Assembly (NCBI GenBank): GCA_024640745.1
Contig: JAHEEL010000051.1
Coordinates: 1 to 12,406, forward strand
DNA from: Actinomycetes bacterium
GTDB taxonomy: Bacteria > Actinomycetota > Acidimicrobiia > Spongiisociales > UBA5794
Direction of reading: 5' to 3'
DNA: 12,406 nucleotides
A program made the position numbers and the translations under genes. A model generated the notes under the pieces. That model saw only the letters and a list, made by a program, of their open reading frames with translations, ran no database searches and was not told where the DNA came from. Below, one piece after another: positions 7,111 to 12,406 of this stretch (position 1 is its first letter; each line of letters begins with the position of its first letter).

Positions 7111-7991
7111 CCGGCTGGTGGGTGGTCGTCAATCCCGGCGCCGGGCGCGGCCACGGGCGGGAAGAGCGGGTTGCCGCAGCGCTTGGCGATCGGTCGGTCG
7201 ACTACCAGCTCCGAGTATCCGACTCCGGCGAGGCGATCCGTTCGATCATCGCCGAGGGTCGGGAGCGCGGGTACGCCAGCTTCGTCTCGGTTGGCGGCGA
7301 TGGGACCGCGAACCTGGTCCTGAACGCGCTCTTCGAACATGACTGGGACGAATCGCCGACGCTCGGCATTCTTCCGGCCGGCTCTGGAAGTGACTTCATC
7401 AGAACGTTCGGCATCCCCAACGACCTGGAGGCCGCCGCAGACCATTTGGTGACGGATACGGACTACGCCGTTGACGTTGGGCTGTTGAGTGGCACCTTCG
7501 GGACCCGATACTTCCTCAATGCAGCGAACACGGGCATCGGTGCCCGCACCGTGGTCGAGGCCGCGCGCTTCCCCGATCTGTTGGGATCGCGCCGCTACCT
7601 CGCGGGATTCTGGTCGGCGCTCGCGCGCACCAATCCCAGCGAGGTTCGCGTGGCGTGCGATGGGAGGACGATCAATGCGCTCGCGTGGAACGTTGTGCTG
7701 GCGAACGGTCAGTTCTTCGGCGGGGGCATGAACGTTGCCCCGCGGGCTGCCGCGATGGATGGACGATTCGATGTTCAGGTCTTCTCCGGCTCGCGGCGCA
7801 GTGCGCCCGCGGTGCTGCGTCGCGTCGTTCGCGGTACGCATCTGACGCACCCGGCGGTCCGTCGCACGACGGGTGGGATCGTCGCTGTGGACGTGCCGGC
7901 GTCTTGGCTCGTTGAGGCGGACGGCGAGATCGTCGGCACCGGCGCGTTTACCGCGGAAGTCAAGTCGGGGCTGCTGAACTTCAAGATCTGA
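7107..7991 (+). CDS. Diacylglycerol kinase family (YegS/BmrU/DgkB-like) lipid kinase
   Basis: A 294-residue soluble lipid kinase that probably phosphorylates diacylglycerol or a related lipid at the membrane surface, feeding phospholipid recycling. It begins with the strand W-W-V-V-V-N-P-G-A-G-R-G-H-G (4-17). The ATP-binding motif is G-G-D-G-T (63-67), followed by P-A-G-S-G-S-D-F (90-97), a common variant of the P-x-G-T-G-N-D-F motif. The C-terminal half has M-D-G-R-F-D-V, which carries a likely Mg-site Asp, and A-D-G-E-I-V-G, which carries the likely catalytic Glu. The usual N-E after the glycine loop reads N69-L70, an odd loss of that Glu. The ATG at 7107 overlaps the helY stop (ATGA), with G-rich GGTGGG 9 nt upstream, so the two genes are probably one transcript. 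The lipid substrate cannot be told from sequence. Confidence 0.9.
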   Translation: MTGWWVVVNPGAGRGHGREERVAAALGDRSVDYQLRVSDSGEAIRSIIAEGRERGYASFVSVGGDGTANLVLNALFEHDWDESPTLGILPAGSGSDFIRTFGIPNDLEAAADHLVTDTDYAVDVGLLSGTFGTRYFLNAANTGIGARTVVEAARFPDLLGSRRYLAGFWSALARTNPSEVRVACDGRTINALAWNVVLANGQFFGGGMNVAPRAAAMDGRFDVQVFSGSRRSAPAVLRRVVRGTHLTHPAVRRTTGGIVAVDVPASWLVEADGEIVGTGAFTAEVKSGLLNFKI

Positions 7992-8019
7992 ATCTGTCGC
8001 CGGATGCGGAATGCCGGTG

Positions 8020-8041
8020 TATGCTCCCCGGCCGCAGGAGG
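8020..8041 (+). promoter_or_regulatory. -10 element and Shine-Dalgarno site of the DUF4193 gene
   Basis: TATGCT at 8020-8025, directly preceded by TG, is a good actinobacterial -10. AGGAGG at 8036-8041 is a full anti-Shine-Dalgarno match, 8 nt before the ATG at 8050. Transcription would start near 8032, giving a leader of about 18 nt. No convincing -35 is visible. The SD decides the start: the in-frame ATG at 8011 lies upstream of both elements and is excluded. Confidence 0.7.
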
Positions 8042-8049
8042 TTGTACCC

Positions 8050-8502
8050 ATGGCCACCGACGATCTCGTCGACGACGACGCTGGTGAGGACATTCCGGAT
8101 CCCGATGAGGACATGCCGGACGACATCGATTTGCTTGCCGAAGATATCGACGACGAAATCGATGATGACGTCCTGCTCGATGCCGACGAGGATGCCGAAG
8201 CGGACGAGCCAACCGATGAAGATGAAGACGAGGATGCCGACGGCGAGACCGATGACGAGGCATTCGACGAGCTCGAGGCCGAAGAACTCGAGATGCTCAC
8301 GGAGGACGAGACGACCGAGACGCTGGCCGTAGACGAGGCGGCGGAGATGCGGGCGATCCGACGAGCCGAGCTGGCGATGGACCAGCAAGGCGTCATCGAA
8401 GCCAGCGACGGCGAGTTCGTCTGCTCGAGCTGTTTTCTCGTGCTCAAGACAAGCCAACTGGCGAACCCGCGCAAGAAGATCTGCAAAGACTGCGCGAGCT
8501 GA
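8050..8502 (+). CDS. DUF4193 zinc-ribbon protein with very acidic N-terminal region
   Basis: A 150-residue protein whose C-terminus matches the actinobacterial DUF4193 family, as in Rv2699c: E-F-V-C-S-S-C-F-L-V at 122-131, then C145-K-D-C148. C125/C128 and C145/C148 form a zinc ribbon. The first 100 residues contain 54 Asp or Glu and not one Lys or Arg, so this part should be disordered and strongly negative. Family members I recall are about 100 residues long, so the acidic part here is expanded. The function of DUF4193 is not established. The combination of an acidic tail and a zinc knuckle suggests binding to RNA polymerase, ribosomes or another basic surface, which is inference. It has its own promoter and an excellent ribosome-binding site, suggesting strong expression. 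It stands alone between the lipid kinase and mannosyltransferase genes. Confidence 0.88.
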   Translation: MATDDLVDDDAGEDIPDPDEDMPDDIDLLAEDIDDEIDDDVLLDADEDAEADEPTDEDEDEDADGETDDEAFDELEAEELEMLTEDETTETLAVDEAAEMRAIRRAELAMDQQGVIEASDGEFVCSSCFLVLKTSQLANPRKKICKDCAS

Positions 8503-8579
8503 GCTGATGTCGCCTGCGCAGCGTGGTTCGTCCTGCAAAGGGTGTCAAGCTTTGCCGGGCAGGGTCCGATGTTTGAAGG

Positions 8580-9395
8580 ATGGAGCCAGTCCCGGCAGTC
8601 CGCTCGCGAGAGCACCCTCCGAACGTCACCGCGCCGGCCGACGTCGTGGTGATCGTCCCCACCTACAACGAGATCGACACCATCGAAGGAATCGCGGCGT
8701 CGGTTCGTCGCCACGGCTATCGCCTGCTGATCGTTGACGACGCATCACCGGACGGAACGGGCGAACGTGTCGACGCGCTCACCGCACGCGACCGCGGGGT
8801 CTCCGTGCTCCATCGGGATCACAAGGCAGGCCTCGGCCGGGCGTATGCCGCAGGCTTCGCGCAGGCGCAGGCGCTCGGCGGGAAGATCTTCTGCGAAATG
8901 GATGCCGACTTCTCTCACGATCCGGCCGATCTCCCGCGCCTTGTCGAGGCGATCGACGGTGGAGCCGATGTCGCGATCGGAAGCCGGTATGTGCCGGGCG
9001 GCGGAACCGAGGGCTGGCCGTGGCATCGGAAGGCCATCTCCAAAGGGGGCAATCGATACGCGTCGCTCATGCTCGGAATCGAGATCAACGATGCAACCGC
9101 CGGGTTTCGCGCCTTCCGCGCCGATGCCGTCCGTGTGCTCGACCCCGGCACCTGCGAGGCATCCGGTTACGCGTTCCAGGTTGAGATGACGTGGCGGGCG
9201 CGGCGTGCCGGGCTGCGCATCGCCGAAGTCCCGATCGTGTTCCGAGAGCGCACGGTCGGGTCGTCGAAGATGTCCACCGGCATCGCCGTCGAGGCCATGA
9301 GGCTGGTGACCCGATGGGGATGGCAGGCAAGGCGGGAGCGGCGCGTCTCGTCGTTCGCGAGCCACCAGTCGCCGGTAGCTCCACACGAGGTCTGA
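8580..9395 (+). CDS. ppm1: Polyprenol (dolichol-phosphate type) monophosphate mannosyltransferase
   Basis: A 271-residue family 2 glycosyltransferase that moves mannose from GDP-mannose to a polyprenyl phosphate, making the lipid-linked donor used for lipomannan-type glycolipids and protein O-mannosylation. Key parts are V-I-V-P-T-Y-N-E (24-31), V-D-D-A-S-P-D-G-T (52-60), K-A-G-L-G-R-A-Y (82-89), the metal-binding D108-A-D110 in D-A-D-F-S-H-D-P, G-S-R-Y-V-P-G-G, and T-A-G-F-R-A-F-R. There is no membrane segment, so it acts at the cytoplasmic face like soluble DPM1/Ppm1. An in-frame TGA ends 3 nt before the ATG at 8580, so the start cannot be further upstream. GAAGG touches the ATG, which is too close for an efficient SD. 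The first 20 residues are not family-typical, so a start further downstream is possible. The 3' end runs into the heptad repeat block. Other polyprenyl-phosphate hexosyl transferases are a less likely alternative. Confidence 0.88.
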   Translation: MEPVPAVRSREHPPNVTAPADVVVIVPTYNEIDTIEGIAASVRRHGYRLLIVDDASPDGTGERVDALTARDRGVSVLHRDHKAGLGRAYAAGFAQAQALGGKIFCEMDADFSHDPADLPRLVEAIDGGADVAIGSRYVPGGGTEGWPWHRKAISKGGNRYASLMLGIEINDATAGFRAFRADAVRVLDPGTCEASGYAFQVEMTWRARRAGLRIAEVPIVFRERTVGSSKMSTGIAVEAMRLVTRWGWQARRERRVSSFASHQSPVAPHEV

Positions 9396-9470
9396 GGCAC
9401 GAGACGCTAGATACGAGACATCACACACGGCTCGCTGTCTTGTGTCTCGAATCTTGTGTCTCGAGTCTCG
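9393..9470. repeat. Inverted array of 7-nt repeats (CGAGACN type)
   Basis: From the ppm1 stop codon the sequence falls into heptads. The left arm is TGAGGCA, CGAGACG, CTAGATA, CGAGACA, TCACACA (9393-9427). After 8 bases, the right arm has TGTCTTG, TGTCTCG, AATCTTG, TGTCTCG, AGTCTCG (9436-9470). The right arm is the reverse complement of the left, with 26 of 35 positions able to pair, so the block could fold as a long imperfect hairpin. A pyrimidine-rich tract follows (9472-9482). It may act as a ppm1 terminator or be a copy of a dispersed intergenic repeat family. Confidence 0.75.
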
Positions 9471-9513
9471 GTCCTTCTTCTCATTCCGTCGCGTTCTCGG
9501 CCATCATGTCCCC

Positions 9514-10038
9514 ATGACCGCCGAACTCTTCATGCGCGTTGGAGCGCGCCGTGCCGCGGCCGCCGACCTCGACGAGCTGCTGCGAATGTACGGCGAGCTG
9601 GCCGAGGAACAGCGCCTCATTCGACCGATCTGGCCGTATGCGGACGGCCTCGCTGAACCGGTCGAGGCTGCCTTGGGTCTTCTGCTCGATCGACGAGATG
9701 CAGTGGTCGTCGTCGGCGAGATCGACCGCGTCGTGGTCGGGTTTCTCGTGGGGCTGGAGAAGCCCCTGCTTGCACCGCTGGCCGACCAGCACATCGGCGC
9801 CATCGAGCTGATCTTCACCGATCACGCGGCGCGCGGCGTTGGCGTCGGCGCCGCGATGCTCGGTGTGGCCCTGGCATGCTTTGAGGAACGCGGCGTCGAC
9901 CGTTTCGATGCCCGGGTGAGCCCCGGCCACCGGATGGCGAAGAACTTCTTCGAATCGAGTGGGTTCAAGGCGCGCTCGATCACGATGCACCGGTCGGATG
10001 CCGTCGATGTCGCCGCCGACCACGGGTCACGGCCGTGA
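9514..10038 (+). CDS. GNAT-family N-acetyltransferase
   Basis: A 174-residue acetyltransferase of the GNAT fold, moving acetyl from acetyl-CoA to an unknown amine. The N-terminal part R-R-A-A-A-A-D-L-D-E-L-L-R-M-Y is a typical first helix. Motif A is I-E-L-I-F-T-D followed by the pyrophosphate loop R107-G-V-G-V-G-A, and the C-terminal part has A-K-N-F-F-E-S-S-G-F, the usual late helix and strand. The ATG at 9514 was chosen. An upstream in-frame ATG (9442) would start inside the heptad repeats and add 24 residues coded by that repeat. No good SD precedes 9514, and CATCAT at 9502-9507 is a weak -10 that would give a leaderless start. The stop overlaps the next gene (GTGA), so this is probably the first gene of the phosphatase-tlyA-nadK operon. 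The substrate is not predictable; ribosomal-protein or small-molecule acetylation are both possible. Confidence 0.85.
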   Translation: MTAELFMRVGARRAAAADLDELLRMYGELAEEQRLIRPIWPYADGLAEPVEAALGLLLDRRDAVVVVGEIDRVVVGFLVGLEKPLLAPLADQHIGAIELIFTDHAARGVGVGAAMLGVALACFEERGVDRFDARVSPGHRMAKNFFESSGFKARSITMHRSDAVDVAADHGSRP

Positions 10039-10847
10039 CCGGGGATCTCCTCGACGGGCGTCCGAAGACGTTCGTCTTCGACCTCGACGGTGTCGTCTAC
10101 GTCGACGCTGTGAGCGTTCCGGGCGCCCGAGTAACGCTCGAGGCACTCGAAGGAGCCGGGCATCAGGTGTTGTTTGCTACCAACAATTCGTCCCGCGCCG
10201 TGGACACGGTGATCGAGAACATCGCCCGGCGCACCGGATTCACAGCGCAGCCCGCAGCGATCATCACCTCCGGACTTGCAGCGGCGGAACTGCTCGTTGA
10301 CGATGACGAGGTCTGCTTCGTGTTCGGATCCGACGGACTCGCACGAACGCTCATTGATCGCGGCATCAGGGTCACCTCCGATCACGAGCAGGCGACCGCG
10401 GTCGTCGTCGGACTCGATCGCGGGCTGACCTACGAGCGGTTGACGGAAGCGGTGCTCGCCGTGCGACGCGGCGCACGCTTCATCGCGACGAATGACGATG
10501 CAACCTACCCGATGCCCGACGGCCAGTATCCGGGATGCGGTGCTCTCGTGGCTTCGGTCGAGCGTGCGACGGGTGTGCTACCCGTTGTGTGCGGAAAGCC
10601 AAACCCTCCGATGGTTCGTCTCGTCGCATTGCGGGTCCGACACCCCGAGGTCTGGGTGATCGGCGATCGTCCGGAGACCGACCTCGCGATGGCCAAGGCC
10701 GCGGGTTGGGGCACGATCCTGGTCCTCAGCGGTGTCACCCACGCTGCAGGCGACGTACCGGACGATCTGCAGCCGGACTACGTGCTCGAATCGATCGCAG
10801 ACCTCGCAGCGCCGATGTCCGCCCGAGCGCTGCGGCGAAAGGGATAA
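10035..10847 (+). CDS. HAD-IIA (NagD-like) phosphatase, Rv1692-type
   Basis: A 270-residue haloacid-dehalogenase phosphatase. All catalytic motifs are visible: the nucleophile pair D16-L-D18 in F-D-L-D-G-V-V-Y, motif II T49-N-N-S-S, the lysine K188 in C-G-K-P-N-P-P-M, and the metal-binding G-D211-R-P-E-T-D216. The large cap between motifs II and III is of the C2 type found in NagD-like enzymes. The mycobacterial gene at the same place, Rv1692, encodes a glycerol-3-phosphate phosphatase used in glycerophospholipid recycling. The neighbours here (small acidic protein, tlyA, nadK) are the same, so that activity is the best guess, although p-nitrophenyl-phosphate or nucleotide phosphatase activity cannot be excluded. 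The GTG start overlaps the stop of the acetyltransferase (GTGA), and no separate strong SD is seen. The next gene begins 7 nt after its TAA. Confidence 0.92.
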   Translation: MTGDLLDGRPKTFVFDLDGVVYVDAVSVPGARVTLEALEGAGHQVLFATNNSSRAVDTVIENIARRTGFTAQPAAIITSGLAAAELLVDDDEVCFVFGSDGLARTLIDRGIRVTSDHEQATAVVVGLDRGLTYERLTEAVLAVRRGARFIATNDDATYPMPDGQYPGCGALVASVERATGVLPVVCGKPNPPMVRLVALRVRHPEVWVIGDRPETDLAMAKAAGWGTILVLSGVTHAAGDVPDDLQPDYVLESIADLAAPMSARALRRKG

Positions 10848-10854
10848 TGGAGCC

Positions 10855-11031
10855 ATGAACGAACCTGAACGCGAGGTGCCGGCAGATCCCGTCGAAGAGC
10901 TCGATGCCCTCGAGGAGCATCTCGAAGCGGTGGATGCCGCAGACGCGTCGGAGACTGCGGAGGAGATCGCCCGTCGCCTCGAGCGTTCGCTCGACGATAT
11001 CGACGGAGGCAGCGGGAGCGTTGCGTCCTGA
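10855..11031 (+). CDS. Small acidic helical protein (Rv1693-like position)
   Basis: A 58-residue protein, strongly acidic, with heptad-like helical stretches (V-E-E-L-D-A-L-E-E-H-L-E-A-V near residues 13-26 and A-E-E-I-A-R-R-L-E-R-S-L at 36-47). It has no cysteines, signal or membrane segment. In mycobacteria a similarly small, poorly understood gene (Rv1693) sits at the same point between the phosphatase and tlyA, so this is a real conserved operon member and not a chance frame. AAAGGG (10838-10843) lies 11 nt before the ATG. A GGAG nearer the ATG is too close. Its stop TGA shares two bases with the proposed CTG start of tlyA, so the two are translationally linked. The function is unknown. 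Confidence 0.75.
   Translation: MNEPEREVPADPVEELDALEEHLEAVDAADASETAEEIARRLERSLDDIDGGSGSVAS
11014..11018 (+). promoter_or_regulatory. Shine-Dalgarno GGGAG that decides the tlyA start
   Basis: GGGAG inside the end of the small upstream gene lies 9 nt before CTG 11028, which is the best spacing for a ribosome-binding site. Nothing similar precedes the next candidate start, GTG 11058. This is the main evidence for a CTG start of tlyA. Confidence 0.55.
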
Positions 11032-11819
11032 CGAGGCGACGGCTCGACGCCGAACTCGTGCGTCGCAAGCTTGTTCCGTCGCGATCGGTTGCGCGGTCGA
11101 TGATCGACACGGGCCGGGTGCGCGTCAGGGGAAACCCGGCACCCAAGCCTTCGACCCTGGTGGCGCCCGACGAGCCGCTGTCCATCGAGGGCCCGCCGCC
11201 GCGCTACGTCAGCCGGGCGGGAGCGAAGCTCGAAGGCGCTCTTGCGTCGTTCGACGTCCCGGTCGCCGGCCGGGCGGCAATCGACGTCGGGGCGTCGACC
11301 GGCGGATTCAGCGACTGCCTCCTCCAGCGTGAGGCCGCGTCGGTCGTCGCTCTCGATGTCGGGTATGGGCAGCTTCACCACCGAATTCGGAGCGATGCAC
11401 GGGTAACGGTGGTGGAGCGGACGAACATCCGCCACGCCGATCCGTCGGCGCTGGGTGCGCCGTTCGATCTCGTCGTGGCGGATCTCTCGTTCATCTCGCT
11501 TGCACGCGTCGCACCGCAGCTGGTCGCCCTCGGCGCCGAAGACACCGACTGGGTGCTGCTTGTCAAACCTCAGTTCGAGGTCGGCCGCGATCTCGTCGGG
11601 AAGGGCGGGATCATCCGCGATCCCGAGATCCATGTCGCAGCAATCGTCCAAGCTGCCGATGCACTGGCTGCCGTGGACATCGGCGTCGTCGGGCTCGTCG
11701 AATCAAGCATCCGAGGCACCGAGGGCAATCGAGAGTTCCTCATTCACGGCAGGATCACCGAACGGCGCATCGATCGCGGTACCGTACAACGCGTTGTCCT
11801 CGAGGAGAGCCTTCCGTGA
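11028..11819 (+). CDS. tlyA: TlyA rRNA 2'-O-methyltransferase (probable CTG start)
   Basis: TlyA methylates ribose 2'-hydroxyls in 23S rRNA (C1920) and, in the longer type, 16S rRNA (C1409). The methylation makes ribosomes sensitive to capreomycin and viomycin. An N-terminal S4 RNA-binding domain (R-R-R-L-D-A-E-L-V-R-R-K-L...G-R-V-R-V-R-G) leads to a FtsJ-like fold with the SAM loop D-V-G-A-S-T-G-G-F. The K-D-K-E set appears as the Lys in S-R-A-G-A-K-L, the Asp in V-V-A-D-L-S-F-I-S-L, the Lys in V-K-P-Q-F-E and the Glu in G-N-R-E-F. From CTG 11028 the product has 263 residues, close to the 268 of mycobacterial TlyA. From GTG 11058 it has 253 and loses the first S4 helix. No ATG, GTG or TTG exists in frame between the stop at 10866 and 11058. 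The CTG overlaps the upstream TGA (CTGA). The gene is certain and the start is inferred. Confidence 0.92.
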   Translation: MTRRRLDAELVRRKLVPSRSVARSMIDTGRVRVRGNPAPKPSTLVAPDEPLSIEGPPPRYVSRAGAKLEGALASFDVPVAGRAAIDVGASTGGFSDCLLQREAASVVALDVGYGQLHHRIRSDARVTVVERTNIRHADPSALGAPFDLVVADLSFISLARVAPQLVALGAEDTDWVLLVKPQFEVGRDLVGKGGIIRDPEIHVAAIVQAADALAAVDIGVVGLVESSIRGTEGNREFLIHGRITERRIDRGTVQRVVLEESLP

Positions 11820-12406
11820 AGCGAATCGCCCTGGTGGTCCACGACGAGAAGCCACACGCAGCCGAAGCGGCAGCGACGCTCGTTGCGGCGTGCGCGGCGC
11901 GAGATGTGGAGGCCGTCATGGTCGACACCGACATCCTGCCGACGGCGATCGACGCCGTCGTGGGGGTCGGCGGTGATGGGACGGTGCTCCGGGCCGCGGC
12001 CCTTGCCATGGACCGAGGAATCCCCATCGGCGGCATCAACGTAGGGCGCGTCGGCTACCTCGCAGAGTTCGGCGTCGACGAGATCGGGGCCTTTGCCGAT
12101 GCGCTTGCTTCCGGACGGCTGCGGGTCTTCTCGGTGATGACGGTCGCGGTCCGCGGCGATGGCTTCGAAGCCGCCGGGATCAACGACGTCGTCATCGAGA
12201 AGGTCGTGAGTGAACGCATCATCGAGATCGGTGTAGCCATCAACGGTCACCGTTTCGCCGACTACCGCACCGACGGGTTGATCGTTGCAACGCCGGTCGG
12301 TTCGACTGCCTATTCCCTGTCGGCCGGAGGGCCTGTTGTTGATCCGGAGCTCGAGGCGCTGGTCCTGACACCGATCGCACCGCACAGCTTGCTCTCTCGC
12401 AGCCTC
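11816..12406 (+). CDS. nadK: NAD kinase (3' end outside window)
   Basis: The first 197 residues of ATP/polyphosphate-NAD kinase, which makes NADP from NAD in the cytoplasm. The ATP motif G-G-D-G-T is at 52-56, then I-G-G-I-N-V-G-R-V-G-Y-L-A-E-F, the N-D pair in G-I-N-D-V-V-I-E-K, Y-R-T-D-G-L-I-V, and T-P-V-G-S-T-A-Y-S-L-S-A-G-G-P. Two small variants are visible: Val replaces Thr in the usual T-P-T-G-S-T-A-Y, and the N-E/D motif carries Asp. The GTG start overlaps the tlyA stop (GTGA) and has AGGAG (11803-11807) 8 nt upstream, so the start is well supported. The N-terminus is short, with the first strand K-R-I-A-L-V-V-H at the start, as in bacterial NadK. The family is about 270-310 residues long, so roughly a third is missing. 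The tlyA-nadK order matches mycobacteria, where recN follows. Confidence 0.95.
   Translation, partial: MKRIALVVHDEKPHAAEAAATLVAACAARDVEAVMVDTDILPTAIDAVVGVGGDGTVLRAAALAMDRGIPIGGINVGRVGYLAEFGVDEIGAFADALASGRLRVFSVMTVAVRGDGFEAAGINDVVIEKVVSERIIEIGVAINGHRFADYRTDGLIVATPVGSTAYSLSAGGPVVDPELEALVLTPIAPHSLLSRSL

Noticed and set aside
8535..8555. Short inverted repeat GCAAAG-N9-CTTTGC before ppm1
   Set aside because: A 6-bp stem with a 9-nt spacer is expected by chance and no promoter or T-run adjoins it.
8542..8573. Possible ppm1 promoter (GTGTCA and GATGTT)
   Set aside because: The -10 lacks the initial T and the spacing is about 20 nt, so it is too weak to call.
7014..8714. 566-codon minus-strand frame with serine-rich stretches
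   Set aside because: It is antisense to the lipid kinase and DUF4193 genes; the poly-serine is the mirror of the acidic GAN codons.
9442..9513. Longer acetyltransferase from ATG 9442
   Set aside because: This start lies inside the heptad repeats and the extension is coded by them, so it is unlikely to be protein.

Overview
The window is high-GC DNA from an actinobacterium. The evidence is a Pup-proteasome cluster (prcA, pafA, pafB, pafC), the actinobacterial helicase gene helY, a DUF4193 protein, and a phosphatase / small acidic protein / tlyA / nadK cluster arranged as in mycobacteria (Rv1692 to Rv1695). Several genes look only moderately close to mycobacterial versions and tatA-tatC is missing from its usual place between pafC and helY. 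A deep-branching class such as Acidimicrobiia is a reasonable guess, but it is inference.

Bases 1-3951 hold protein turnover and DNA-damage control. The end of prcA (20S proteasome alpha subunit) meets a small convergent DUF2007-type gene on the minus strand. Next comes pafA (Pup ligase) with its own promoter and a GTG start that is probably leaderless. It is followed by pafB and pafC, WYL-domain regulators of the LexA-independent DNA-damage response. pafB and pafC overlap by 4 nt.

Bases 3952-7991 hold an 8-8-8 inverted repeat at the pafC stop, a small zinc-ribbon gene, a strong GC-rich hairpin, and about 190 bases with no confident gene. Then come helY (Ski2-like helicase) and a diacylglycerol-kinase-family lipid kinase, which overlap by 4 nt.

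Bases 7992-9513 hold a DUF4193 zinc-ribbon protein with an extreme acidic N-terminal region (54 D/E and no K/R in 100 residues), expressed from a clear -10 and Shine-Dalgarno site. A polyprenol-phosphate mannosyltransferase follows. The stretch after it is an inverted array of 7-nt repeats that begins at its stop codon.

Bases 9514-12406 look like one operon: GNAT acetyltransferase, HAD-IIA phosphatase, small acidic helical protein, tlyA and nadK (cut off by the window end). Three of its four junctions are 4-nt stop/start overlaps. The tlyA start is best explained by a CTG codon in a CTGA overlap with a GGGAG ribosome-binding site.

I see no tRNA, rRNA, CRISPR array, insertion sequence or prophage. 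The most unusual items are the heptad inverted repeat, the CTG start of tlyA, the acidic DUF4193 protein, and the pafA promoter region, which partly resembles the PafBC-dependent promoter motif.
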